64,000 bases of DNA from Atrina japonica (GCA_030159075.1 BROG01000072.1:702001-766000); one strand, 5' to 3'; positions 1-9,199 are shown, numbered from the stretch's first letter. Notes: a model not told the origin generated them from the sequence alone. Numbers and translations are program-made.

Positions 1-36
1 GGAATCCACATAAGGGACAATTCACTCTCAGACACG

Positions 37-583
37 ATGGAAAGAACATCAAGTATGGATCCTTTATTTTCATCGACGATGGATTCTAGTCAGACTGTCA
101 CAGATAGTGCTCCCATGAACCGAGACATGATGGATAGTGTACCACGAACCCATCGGGTAGAAGTGGATAGTGTACCGAGAGCCATCCTGATAGAAGTGGA
201 TAGTGTGCCGAGAGCCAATCTGATAGAAGTGGTAAGGAGTCCACCTACGGAAAGGAGACAGGGTGTGACCACTTTTAAACTAAGACCTGCTACCATCAGA
301 GGATTATCGTTTCATCAGGAATTAAGAATACTTTTAGCCCTACCTAATTTTTTTTACGTATGAATCCAGGTACCTGACGTTTAAAGATCATTGGCCAAAA
401 TATCTACCGGGACCTAAACAGAGAGAATTAGCCGGAGCAGGATTTGTGTATTAAGGGAACAGTGACCACGTTCAGTGTTTTTGTTGTGGCACCTGTTTAA
501 AAAATTGGGAATGGTCCGATAATGCTTATACAGAACATCGACGTTGGTCTAAAGATTGTGCTTTCAGTCAACTGGTAATATAA
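37..583 (+). pseudogene. BIR-domain (IAP-like) gene fragment, frameshifted and stop-interrupted
   Basis: The first part (37-363, 108 codons) holds degenerate repeats rich in Asp-Ser-Val-Pro. After a frame change near the T-run at about 350-356, the frame at 359-583 encodes a complete zinc-binding BIR signature, C-x2-C-x16-H-x6-C, with the last Cys codon at 557-559 and a WP pair upstream. A single in-frame TAA at 452-454 splits this domain just before the first zinc Cys. BIR proteins bind caspases or adaptor kinases and restrain apoptosis. They are greatly expanded in bivalves and also occur in some viruses of molluscs. No RING or second BIR follows; an A-rich tract starts at the stop, which could be a retroposed tail. 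The domain call is firm. Whether it is a host retrocopy, part of a mobile element or a viral relic is open. Confidence 0.8.
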
Positions 584-693
584 AAAACAAAAAACAAAAA
601 TAAAAGAAATAAAAAAAAACCTGTGTGGAGCCTTCCTTCTGGGGACAAATAAGTGCCTGACGTGAACGAGTCTAAATATAGAATAAGAAGAAC

Positions 694-700
694 GGGTATA
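694..700 (+). promoter_or_regulatory. TATA-like box before the zinc-knuckle frame
   Basis: A TATAAAG-type motif lies about 55 bases before the ATG at 750. The same spacing is seen at 3925 for the gene starting at 3981. Inferred from motif and spacing only. Confidence 0.35.
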
Positions 701-749
701 AAGTAAAGTGAAGTTTAGTTACCGAACATCATTTGAATCAGTCATCAAC

Positions 750-1510
750 ATGAGTTATCCAGGATTGCCTCAGACGCACCCTAATTATTCACCTAATTGT
801 ACACCGTACATAGAAGGGGCTGATGATTTTGATGAAGTTCTCAAAACTTTAGACCTGTTGGATGAAAAACAAGAAAATGATGCGGCCAAGGGAATGTTAC
901 GTGATGCCTTCCTATCCATATTACAGAAAATGAGGGAAGAACTCACGACCATTACAGCTAGTCTGAAAGAATATAAAAATCTCAGATACCAAAGTACAAA
1001 TCAATAGAATTTCCATGACATAGATACAAATCCGGTAAAAATGGACAAACACGGACCTCTGGAAACCAAGAGGTGGGATCAGGTGCCATGGAGGAGTAAG
1101 CATCCCCTGTCGACCGGTCACACCCGCTGTGAGTCCACAGTCAAGTCCAATGAAATACGTGACGATTGAATTGAAGGATAAACTACAGCCAGAAGTCAGA
1201 ACATCGTATATGGGTTACGAATATAAGCCTTCCCCACAGACATCCTTGTTTCATTTGTTGTTAAATTGGACATTGGTCTCCTAGATGTCCTAAGAATAAG
1301 GAGTCGGCAACAACAGTAGTAAGAGTAGAACAATCGGAGCAATGTTATAAATGTCATCAGTCAGGTCATTGGGCTTATGAATGTCCCGAACAGACTTCAA
1401 CAGGAGCCAAACGTAAACTTAACTTGATGCTCAAGAAGGGAGGAAAACCCACCAAGACAGTGAAAGTGGAAACCGAACAAGTGATTTTTGTACTGTTATC
1501 ATGTAAATAA
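750..1510 (+). pseudogene. tandem CCHC zinc-knuckle protein gene, interrupted
   Basis: The frame opens at 750 (upstream Met at 708) and encodes an acidic, helical stretch of about 80 residues. At about 985 it runs into a minus-strand copy of the RT-associated tail repeat, which ends at about 1165. Coding resumes at 1162-1230 in another frame. A third frame then carries two CCHC knuckles: C-x2-C-x4-H-x4-C at 1247-1288 and again at 1343-1384, followed by a Lys/Thr-rich tail to the TAA at 1508-1510. An in-frame TAA at 1262-1264 sits inside the first knuckle. Such paired knuckles bind single-stranded nucleic acid and are typical of Gag-like or CNBP-like proteins. The family is not recognised beyond that. 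The insertion, frame changes and stop indicate a dead copy. Confidence 0.65.
985..1165 (-). repeat. RT-element 3' tail repeat, inserted in the zinc-knuckle frame
   Basis: Matches the 3' tail that follows the RT gene at 14060-14400, in reverse orientation. It contains the conserved hairpin ACCTCT...AGAGGT (1055-1074) and the block around GACCGGTCAC. Both junctions fall inside the zinc-knuckle frame, so this is a later insertion. Confidence 0.8.
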
Positions 1511-1654
1511 GTTTACTGTCACAGCGTCAAGGAATCCGAACCGACCGATCTAGGACAAACGCTGACGTTCTTTTGCTCCGTGCTGTAAGGGCAAGATCAA
1601 CCGTAGTAGTGAGACAAAGTGACAAAAGTTTATTTGCGTGTTTCCAGACTGTTT

Positions 1655-1772
1655 CATAGTGATGAACGTTTCAAAGTGATGAACGTTTTAAAGTTAATAA
1701 GTGTTTTCAAGTTAATAAGTGTTATCAAAGTTAATAAGTGTTTCAAAATTAATAAGTGTTTTCAAAGTTCAT
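1655..1772 (+). repeat. short tandem repeat, unit about 20 bp
   Basis: About five imperfect copies of a unit close to AGTTAATAAGTGTTTTCAA. The open frame across it is a by-product of the repeat. From 1773 to 2079 I see no gene. Confidence 0.7.
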
Positions 1773-2079
1773 TCTTATGTATTGTACATAGTCACAGAGG
1801 GACGGCCCTAATCCTCTGTCGACTATCTAAAAAAGTTTTTTAGCGGGGCATTAAACTTATTAAAAATTGATCTGGTGTTTGTATATTATTTCTGGGTATA
1901 AGGTGTACACTTAGAGTTTAGAGTACACTTAGAGTTTAAACCTAGTATCTACAAGGTAGACACAAAGGTACACAGATTGATCCGGTGTAAAACACCATTA
2001 ACAAACTATGAGTATGACTAGAATGATACCAAGAGTAATAGTGTAACACTTAGAGTAGAAGAGATACAGAGAGAGAAAA

Positions 2080-2137
2080 TAAGGGTATACAAAGGATCTA
2101 TGGTTTGTTGTATAGAACTGCTCTAATCAGTCATAGG

Positions 2138-2226
<89 letters not shown>

Positions 2227-2284
2227 TAAGGGTATACAAAGGATCAATGGTTTATTGTATAGAACTGCTCTAATCAGTCATAGG

Positions 2285-2352
<68 letters not shown>

Positions 2353-2412
2353 AATAAGGGTATACAAAGGATCAATGGTTTATTGTATAGAACTGCTCTA
2401 ATCAGTCATAGG

Positions 2413-2495
<83 letters not shown>

Positions 2496-2563
2496 AGGAT
2501 ATACAAAGGATCTATGTTTTATTGTTGAGACTATAGAACTGCTGTTAGTCTAATCAGTCATAG
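2080..2563 (+). repeat. tandem repeat of a (GA)n tract plus 65-bp spacer
   Basis: Four copies of a spacer (about 2080-2140, 2222-2287, 2352-2415 and 2492-2562) alternate with pure (AG)n tracts of 60-85 bases. The spacer contains GGGTATACAAAGGATC. The Arg-Glu reading frames here are microsatellite artefacts. The last spacer abuts the histone-type downstream element of the gene to its right. Confidence 0.9.
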
Positions 2564-2602
2564 GTTTCTTTTCGCAAAAGTTAGGTGGCCCTGAAAAGGG
2601 CC
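2563..2602 (-). terminator. histone-type mRNA 3' end of gene A
   Basis: On the minus strand a GGCCCT-TTTC-AGGGCC stem-loop (2587-2602) is followed by ACC. The purine-rich element CGAAAAGAAACCT (2563-2576) lies about 12 bases further on. This is the architecture bound by SLBP and U7 snRNP for cleavage without polyadenylation. Confidence 0.8.
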
Positions 2603-2850
2603 GTTTGTGTTTTAGGCTTTATATGCCATGGCATAAAAAACATTTTGTCCGTTTGCTCAGCCGTCTTTCTCTTTCTTTTTTCAAACATCACGAGCTCCAT
2701 TCACCGATGTTCGTTAGCCATCCCACCTTTCTTCCCACTCTATCGGCACACACCATCTATTCTTCTTTTTCTTCTACTTTCTTCTACTTCACCCTACATG
2801 TTTACGCATTCAGCCATGATCAAGCAATGACTATAGACTCTTAGACATAC
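2587..2850 (-). pseudogene. small gene A of the histone-3'-end cluster, decayed
   Basis: On the minus strand no frame of useful length survives. Short basic stretches remain, for example Lys/Arg/Glu-rich codons at about 2640-2690 reading toward the stem-loop. It is inferred to be a gene because its 3' end carries the same stem-loop and downstream element as its three neighbours, and because it lies divergently to gene B with under 100 bases between them. Several stops in all frames suggest it is dead. The product is not recognisable. Confidence 0.4.
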
Positions 2851-2925
2851 TCAGCAGGGTGTGATGTTACACATCGCGTGAGCGTTTTTTCTCCTTCTTG
2901 TTGAACATCGTTTAGTGAAAACAAA

Positions 2926-3249
2926 ATGGAGAGTATCTATACAGAAGCTATTCACAAAATTATTCTGTTACAACAGAAGGAAAAAATGACCACGGTGCAG
3001 TGTGATCGTTACTATCAGAGCCTACTGATGAAACTCAATCAGAGATGGAGACAACTGAAACAACAGCAAACCTCACCGAAAATCAGGGATCAACTCAACC
3101 GGCAGTACCGACAATACTTAGACCATCTGGCAACTCAGTATGTTTGTACTAGAAAACAGATTAGAGCTAGTTTTCGTCAACTACAGATACCGATCATCAT
3201 GACTATCAAGAGGAAGACAGATGATCTACTGGAAGCAGAACGAAGTTAA
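2926..3249 (+). CDS. small gene B: 107-aa basic, Gln/Arg-rich protein, unrecognised
   Basis: A clean frame from an ATG in good context (AAAATGG). The product is predicted helical, rich in Gln, Arg, Lys and Tyr, net basic, with no signal peptide or membrane segment. It is about histone H4 length but shares no histone motif that I can see. After the TAA at 3247-3249 the frame stays open for ten codons, including a Lys-Lys-Arg-Arg run, to a TAG-TAA pair. The histone-type stem-loop starts 47 bases after the first stop. It is transcribed divergently from gene A and convergently with gene C. Function unknown; the basic composition would fit nucleic-acid binding, which is inference. Confidence 0.6.
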   Translation: MESIYTEAIHKIILLQQKEKMTTVQCDRYYQSLLMKLNQRWRQLKQQQTSPKIRDQLNRQYRQYLDHLATQYVCTRKQIRASFRQLQIPIIMTIKRKTDDLLEAERS

Positions 3250-3295
3250 CCTCTGAAAAAGAGACGTTACTGTCAATATTAGTAACCTATTCAAC

Positions 3296-3331
3296 GGCCC
3301 TTTTCAGGGCCACCCAACTCAATAGAAAAGT
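3296..3331 (+). terminator. histone-type mRNA 3' end of gene B
   Basis: The GGCCCT-TTTC-AGGGCC stem-loop (3296-3311) is followed directly by ACCCA, exactly as in metazoan replication-dependent histone genes. A purine-rich GAAAAG element lies at about 3324. Confidence 0.85.
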
Positions 3332-3437
3332 TTTCTAAACTGTATTGAGATATGCTACATATACTTAGTACTCTATAAAACACTCCTTCTCACAAACCCT
3401 ATGACTCATTTTATTGTATACACTGCACATTCAGTTT

Positions 3438-3479
3438 AAGGTTTCTTTTCGTAAGATATAAGTGGTCCTGAAAAGGACC
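3438..3479 (-). terminator. histone-type mRNA 3' end of gene C
   Basis: On the minus strand a GGTCCT-TTTC-AGGACC stem-loop (3464-3479) is followed by ACC and the downstream element CGAAAAGAAACCT. Relative to the neighbouring genes the stem has the compensated change GGCCCT/AGGGCC to GGTCCT/AGGACC, so pairing is kept while sequence changes. Confidence 0.85.
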
Positions 3480-3506
3480 GTTGTTTTTTTTAATATCTGC
3501 CATGAT

Positions 3507-3968
3507 TCATGAACAGAATCTCTTGTTAAACGGCAAACACTTCTCGTCCATCTGCTTACGTTTTCTCTCTTCTCTACCAAACCGCAAAACAGAATTGAGA
3601 AGCACAATTCGTCTCAGGTGAACATCTTCTTTTCCTTGATGAAAGTTCATATTAATCTTTCGTAACTTCTCTTTAGTATCATGAATAATTTGATTGGTAT
3701 CATATACCGGTACAGGTTCGTTTAGCACAGGTTCGTTTTCTTGTTCCATAGTGTACTCCATAGCATACTCCATGTCTTATTTCACTCTTAGATTGATTTC
3801 TCCTAGGCGTCTATCACTCTTTGCTTTTTCATTGGTGGAATCACGTTGCCAACGACGCATAGACCAATCATCAAAGAGGTCAAAGTTGACGAGACGGAGT
3901 ACGTCGCGTGCACTATACTGCTCATATAAAAAGCCGTGCGCGTCTATTTTCACTGCACATCGATTCAA
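3507..3968 (-). CDS. small gene C: 88-aa acidic-to-basic protein, with an upstream in-frame part before a TAA
   Basis: The intact frame runs from the ATG at 3773 to 3507 (88 codons). It starts with repeated Met-Glu-Tyr, is Glu/Pro-rich, then has a basic C-terminus with Arg-Lys-Arg-Lys and ends Lys-Arg-Phe-Cys-Ser. The same frame continues upstream for 63 codons (3968-3777), separated only by one TAA at 3777-3779, so the original product may have been longer. The upstream start at 3968 would overlap the promoter of gene D; a Met at 3860 is a more likely start if this part is used. No family is recognised. The frame ends only about 28 bases before its histone-type stem-loop. Confidence 0.5.
3923..3933. 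promoter_or_regulatory. bidirectional TATA box between genes C and D
   Basis: CATATAAAAAG reads as a TATA box for gene D (ATG 48 bases beyond the motif). Its complement, CTTTTTATATG, suits gene C on the other strand. Divergent TATA promoters are usual in histone gene pairs. Inferred from motif and position. Confidence 0.5.
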
Positions 3969-3980
3969 GAAGACAACAAG

Positions 3981-4195
3981 ATGGTTCAGCCGACTACCAC
4001 AACCAGTATGTTTATCGATACCACACTCTTTTGGGAAGTAAGCCTTGGTATGTCATTGCCAAGTTGAAGACGGCAGCCCAGGAATGGGATTATTTTGAGA
4101 GGCAGAAGGCCGGAATGGAAAAGTTTTGCAGAGCTGCTGCGGCCCGTGCAGCAGCAGCCAGAAGGCCTAAGATGGTTAGCTGTCGGTGCCTTTAA
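3981..4195 (+). pseudogene. small gene D: Ala/Arg-rich small protein, probably frameshifted
   Basis: An ATG at 3981 (context AAGATGG), about 50 bases after the TATA box, opens a Thr-rich start that runs into TGA after 28 codons. The adjacent frame, open from 3908 to 4195, carries the better body: a Trp-Tyr start, a Lys/Glu helix, then an Ala/Arg-rich run ending in a Cys pair. A single frame change near 4035 would explain both. No homologue is recognised. The histone-type stem-loop begins 28 bases after the stop. Genes C and D form the second divergent pair. Confidence 0.5.
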
Positions 4196-4223
4196 GGCAC
4201 AGGGTTTGTAACCCACAACCAAC

Positions 4224-4264
4224 GGCCCTTTTAAGGGCCTACCAACCTACACGAAAAGAAACCT
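4224..4264 (+). terminator. histone-type mRNA 3' end of gene D
   Basis: A GGCCCT-TTTA-AGGGCC stem-loop (4224-4239) is followed by the downstream element ACGAAAAGAAACCT (4251-4264). The downstream element is identical over 13 bases to those of genes A and C. From 4265 to 4634 I see no gene. Confidence 0.85.
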
Positions 4265-4634
4265 TAACTGAAAGTATGCAGTTTTTTGTATGTGTTGTGT
4301 TATACTGTAGTGGTAAGTCTAACCTATAGTAAGTGAATTTGAACATTTACTAGTTCTTTTACTTGATCGATAAAAAGTTATCAGATAGAAATTCAAACTA
4401 GTAAATTCTAAAACTAGTAACTTTGAAAAACTAGAGAATAAGTTCAGTTAGACTTCTGTGAGCTCATTTGGCATCCGAAGCTCGAAGAGTCAACATTGTC
4501 AGGAAAAATCCTCTGGGTGAATGTTTCAATTTTTTATTTCATATACAGAAGTACAAAAACGATATAAAATAATACAGATACTTTTTTCACTGTCTGAACT
4601 TTGATACTTGTTGAAACGACGTAAGTGTACAACT

Positions 4635-4860
4635 TCATACTTCACAACTTTGTCACTTTGTCACTTTTGTCACTTTGTCACTTGTATCACTTCGTCACTT
4701 GTGTCACTTTAAGACTTAGAACGCTGCACACGTTGCAAACTTTGAAACATGAGAACGGTACACACTTGATCACTTTTGCAAACTTTGAGAACGACACACA
4801 CTTGATCACTTTGCAAACTTTGAGAACGTTACACACTTTCATGTTCTATGTATCTCTCCT
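4635..4860 (+). repeat. two adjoining short tandem repeats
   Basis: At 4640-4710 a unit near TTTGTCACT recurs with a period of 8-10 bases. At 4740-4845 a unit of about 40 bases (ACACACTTGATCACTTT plus GCAAACTTTGAGAACG) recurs three times. The open frame across both is a by-product. Confidence 0.7.
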
Positions 4861-4969
4861 GCCGTGAGATTAGTAAGTCTCAGAAAAACTAGATATACCA
4901 TGATTCCATAGCCAAGATGGCTACCCTTCCTATACTTTCAGTTTCACTACCCACCCACCCTCTCTGGTT

Positions 4970-5935
4970 TAGTGTATACAGTCCTTATAGAGTAATCTCC
5001 CCTTTTGTTCCATCCCTATAGTATAAACAGAGTGATCTCCCTTTGTGCCACCTATACAGTCTATACAGAGTGATGTTTCACCTATAGAGTCTATGCACAG
5101 TGATCTCCCCTTTGTTCCACCCATACAGTCTATACGGAGTAATATATCTTTTGTCCTATTCATACAAGCTATACAGAGTGATCTCAATTTTGTCCCATCC
5201 CTACAGTCTATACAGAGTGATCTCCCCATTTGACCCATCTATACAGTCTATACAGATTGATCTCCCTTTGTTCAACCTATAGAGTCTATACAGGGTGATC
5301 TCCCTTTGTCTCACCTATAGAGTCTATAGAGAGTGATCTCCATTTGTACATACTCATAAACTCCCTTAGTACAAGGATAAAATGTTCAAGCTTGACTCGA
5401 GCTCGGCCTACCGCTTCTCGCGCTTGCGCACTTGATACGGGATCGTTAACTCTCGCCAACTGTGGCGACATATACTACTGATTTCACTCCAACTCTCAAA
5501 CCTGGAAAAATCCAAAGTTTCGGCTCTAAAAATAGATTCACTCTCAACCCAAAACTGTTTTAGCCGTTGACTTCTCGTGAATTCACTTGACCTCTCGTGA
5601 CCCAACCTCTTGTAACGAAGGCTCTCATTGGCTCGTACTCCAAGATAGCCTCCTCCATAACCTTCCACTTCCAGTCATAGACACGCCTCCGAGCTCAACG
5701 ATTGGCTCTTTCTCCTAATTGCCATGACAACATGACCTCATTTCCAGTATGACGTACTTCTGGTATGACACACTTCCGGTATGACGTCACAGGCAGCTCT
5801 ATGGCGTGCAGATTCAAATTGACCAATCAGAAGCCAGGATTCTGATGACGGCATCAACAGCTCCACAGGTGGCGTCCCCTTGCGGACAAATTTGAATTTG
5901 CACGCCATGGAGATGCCTATAACTACTTACAAATT
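4970..5935 (+). repeat. dispersed repeat R, copy 1, with internal 40-bp minisatellite
   Basis: 4972-5350 is a minisatellite of about ten copies of a 40-bp unit containing CTATACAGAGTGATCTCCC. It is followed by unique-looking sequence (5390-5935) that closely matches 49745-50330. The other copy has terminal inverted repeats; this copy lacks recognisable ones, so it is truncated or rearranged. Open frames on both strands are by-products. Confidence 0.85.
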
Positions 5936-5939
5936 TTTG

Positions 5940-6300
5940 GCCCTGTTTGGCTCTTTTGGGCCCTGTGGTTCATAGGCCCTTTTCATTCGTATGTTTATGC
6001 GGCTTTAATGTCAATCAGTTTTGAGTTCTTAAGTCATTTGTATAAAAATCTAACCTCTGTTATTGAAGCGTCCCCTATTGGCTCAATTAAAGACATAGTA
6101 TCTACGATTTCCTCAAATATTTCAATCTCAATTGTTTGGGTCAAATATGTTAATATTTGGAGATAAAAAACGAAAAATTGTTGAATTAAAACACATAGAA
6201 GTATAGTTTTATTGTATTTCACAACTTTCCACGTTTTTTTTATTTTTTGTCGGTACGACAAAAATTCGTTTGCAAGCCCGCCCATATTCATATAACCTTA
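5940..6300 (+). repeat. dispersed repeat G fragment
   Basis: Shares blocks with 6660-7000, 7780-8360 and 63590-63960, such as ATCAGTTTTGAGTT, TCATTTGTATA and CCTAGCCCCTTTTCATTCG. It has no coding potential that I recognise. Confidence 0.7.
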
Positions 6301-6350
6301 GCGTGACCTGTATTTGCGCATGCGCATTTCCATTGTTGATAGTGAAAAGC

Positions 6351-6560
6351 ATGGCGTCCAAAGCAAAAACAAATCGTGGCCGACCTGTTAAATTGACAGA
6401 TTCAGCTAGAAAAAGAAAATCGGAAAGAAGTTCTGGCGAAATACAACAAGACCAAGATAAATATTGGAAAGGAGCATGATCGATGGATCAGACTCAAGGA
6501 CCGTCTAAATGTAGGATCTCAAAATAAATCAACACCTTGCTTACCTCAGCATCCATTGAT
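6351..6560 (+). pseudogene. frameshifted exon-like fragment of a mollusc uncharacterised protein
   Basis: The ATG at 6351 opens a basic N-terminus (Asn-Arg-Gly-Arg-Pro, Lys/Arg-rich). After about 28 codons the coherent reading shifts frame near 6437 and continues to about 6555 with a Tyr-Asn-Lys-Thr stretch and a Glu-His-Asp-Arg-Trp motif. I recall this N-terminal block from uncharacterised, probably transposon-derived, proteins in molluscs and cnidarians, but cannot name it. The frame change argues for a dead copy or a spliced exon end. Confidence 0.4.
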
Positions 6561-6659
6561 TGATATCGATACGATCTAGGTCATTGCGTGTGCTTCTGGG
6601 ATTGTTTCTGTGCATAATTAATGAGTTTGATTCTTACAGACGACGACAACAAATCAGCA

Positions 6660-7000
6660 TTTATCCGTTAATTACGCTAATTATACAAAAAAGTGTCGAC
6701 GTGGAAGATCATTATTCAGTCATATCTTCGATATTTCCGCTAACCATTTTCGTAGATACTATGTCTTTAAAGACATATTTCAGTTTCATTCGCAAACTTT
6801 GTAGATACATGTATTGACACTACAATCAGGCATACAAAATTTGAAAGTTATCTGATCATTGGTTCACGAGAAGAAGATTTTTAAAGGAGACCAAATTTTT
6901 GACTTTTTTGGCCCTTTGTTGGCCCATATAGGTCCTAGCCCCCTTTTATTCGCATACTTTACTTTAAAAGACATTTGATTATTGGTCCATGAGAAGAAGA
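6660..7000 (+). repeat. dispersed repeat G fragment
   Basis: Contains the blocks TTTGATTATTGGTCCATGAG, GAAGAAGATT and CCTAGCCCCCTTTTATTCG that recur in the other copies of this family. Confidence 0.65.
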
Positions 7001-7005
7001 TTCAA

Positions 7006-7700
7006 GATAATGTAAAAAAAAAACAGCCAAAAACATGAAAAATCCACTTAAACGGAAAAATAACTCTCATTACGGTGGACGTGACAATTTCAGCCCTGTT
7101 GACTTTTTTGTAGATCTGTACATTTTTTCAACTTTCACTTTCTCTTTATCTATTTCTCTCTCTCTATCTTTTCAAGATAATAGGATAAAAAGGGGAGATA
7201 ACTCCCATAGGCGTTGACCTGACAATTTCGGACCTGTAATGTTTTTGTAGATCTTTGCCTGCTGAACATTTTTGCTTATTTCACTATCTCTCTATCATAA
7301 ATTTCAAGATAATGTGAAAAAACAGTTCAAAACATGAAAAATCCAATTAAATGGGGAAATAACTCACATAAGGGTCGACCTGATAATTTCAGCCCTGTTA
7401 ACTTTTTTGTAGATCTTTGCGTATTGAACATTTTTGCTTCTTTCACTTTCTCTCTATCTATAATACATTTCAAGATAATATAACAACCGCCCAAAACATG
7501 AATATTCCACTTAAAACGGGAAATAACTCCCATAAGGGGCGACCTAACAATTTCGGTCCTATTGACCTTTTTGTAGATCTTTGCGTGCTGAACATTTTTG
7601 CTTCTTTCACTTTTACACTGTTTATTACTTTTCAAGATAATGTCAAAAACATGAAAAATCCACAAAAACGTGAAAATAACTCACTTAAGGGTCGACCTGA
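7006..7700 (+). repeat. tandem repeat, unit about 155 bp, 4.5 copies
   Basis: Units begin at about 7006, 7174, 7305, 7473 and 7633 with CAAGATAAT. They share ACATGAAAAATCCACTTAAA, GATCTTTGCGT and GAACATTTTTGCTTC. Frames on both strands are by-products. It sits inside repeat G, which resumes on the right. Confidence 0.85.
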
Positions 7701-7734
7701 AAATTAATTAAAATTAAAATCAGTCTACTGGTTC

Positions 7735-8360
7735 TTGAGAAGAAGTACAAAATATCTCGAATTTGACAAAACTTTTTATATTTTCTGTTTACTTAGCTGT
7801 CTGTGACCTTGACCTTTGATCCCATGACCTTGACATTTTGTCCAAATGAACTTGGATCATTCCTAACAACTTTCTAATATATATCATAAGTTTGTATACA
7901 AAAAGCCAATCAGTTTTTAAGTTTTTAAGTTTTTTGAGTTATTAAGCCATTTGTATACAACTATACCCTATGATATTCAAGCGCCCCCTAGTGGATTGCT
8001 TATCGACAGATTTCATTTTCACTCACAAACATTGTAGATATTGACTTAACAATCATGCATATAAAATTTTGAAAGTCATTTGATCATTGGTTTATGAGAA
8101 GAAGATTTTTAAAGATGTACCAAGTTTAAGAACTTTTTGGCCCCTTGTAGGTCCCCTATGGATCCTAGCCCCTTTTCATTCACAAACGGTATGCGGATTT
8201 ACATAGGGGTGCTATATACCAAATCTGATTAAAATTGGCCCACTGGTTCTTGAGAAGATGTTAAAAATGGAAAAAGTCATGCAGATGGACGACGACGAAC
8301 GACAGACATTTAGCCATAGCAATAGCTCACTTGACCCTTCGGAACAGGTAAGTTTAAAAC
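7735..8360 (+). repeat. dispersed repeat G, longest copy
   Basis: A near-complete copy that ends in GACGACGACGAACGACAGAC and a short inverted TCACTTGA...CAGGT end typical of an abundant bivalve repeat. No protein is encoded. Confidence 0.7.
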
Positions 8361-8449
8361 TTATATTTTCCGTTTACTTAGGTGGCCCTGTTGAGGCTTC
8401 TATGGGTCCTAGCCCTTTTTCATTCGCAAACTTTATGGGGATTGAAAAT

Positions 8450-9190
8450 TTCAGTGGAAGAATGAATTATTATGGAAGTTATCAATTAGCTGTGTTGTCA
8501 AATGGTCTGACAGGTGCACCAATATTGCTTACAAAACTTCTAAAACCCATTTTCTCCACTCTCAGTCATCGATATCATCTATTGAGCGTTACAATATTTA
8601 TAAAAAATTGTGTGTTTAAAAAAAAACTCCTATGCATGTATTAATACGCGTCGATGCATCACAATCATGATATGGTGCTGTTTTTAATGAAAACCATATT
8701 GGGGGTAGATGGCGTATATGCCTTAGGCCAACATTTGAAAATTACATCTGTGAAAATTGAATTAGACAATACCACAGCTGTGGCATATATCAACAAACAG
8801 GGAGGGAATAAATACCTTCAATATTATCGAATCACTCATTTTGAGTGATGTATTGAGCACGGTATCCAGCCATATTCCAGGAGTTATGAATACGGATGAA
8901 GACACAAAATCCCATATTTTTATGATTAAACAGAAAGCTTTGTGAACCCCTGTAAATTTGACATACAATAAACAATAAATAGGAAAATTATATTTCCTGG
9001 AGATCTGACGTGATCCTGGTACTATTGTTATCGATGCTTTCTCGGTTTCGTGGAAAACATTTAATTAAGCGTCGTATGCTTTTCTTCCTTTCGATGAACT
9101 GTTTAAATTCCAGAAGAAATTTTGATAGGAACAGTAAAAACAGATATTGATTGTGGTTCCCAGTTGGACAACACATGTTACAAATGCTTA
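8450..9190 (+). mobile_element. DIRS-type retrotransposon fragment (RT-RNase H)
   Basis: Broken frames retain the end of an RT domain (Leu-Thr-Lys-Leu-Leu-Lys-Pro with an upstream Gly-Ala-Pro), then an RNase H block with Asp-Asn-Thr-Thr-Ala-Val-Ala-Tyr-Ile-Asn-Lys (about 8765-8810). Further on come Ile-Pro-Gly-Val-Met-Asn and Ile-Asp-Ala-Phe-Ser-Val-Ser-Trp (about 9020-9050). This order is that of DIRS-like tyrosine-recombinase retrotransposons. Several stops and frame changes; no recombinase part is seen. A dead fragment. Confidence 0.65.
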
Positions 9191-9199
9191 TAGATTATC

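Noticed and set aside
811..830. CTGATGA near 814 as a hammerhead core
   Set aside because: It lies in a coherent coding frame and lacks the other core segments.
2105..2401. Arg-Glu repeat open frames in (GA)n, and Ser-Leu frames in (CT)n at 17535-17738, 18391-18690 and 52027-52209
   Set aside because: Pure dinucleotide repeats are open by composition; there is no start, splice or conservation signal.
2926..4195. The small genes as core histones H2A, H2B, H3 or H4
   Set aside because: The 3' signals and gene layout suggested it, but none of the frames on either strand shows histone-fold motifs or the very conserved H3/H4 tails.
5838..5860. CTGATGA near 5841 as a hammerhead core
   Set aside because: No GAAA with a closing stem II and no partner strand for stem I nearby.
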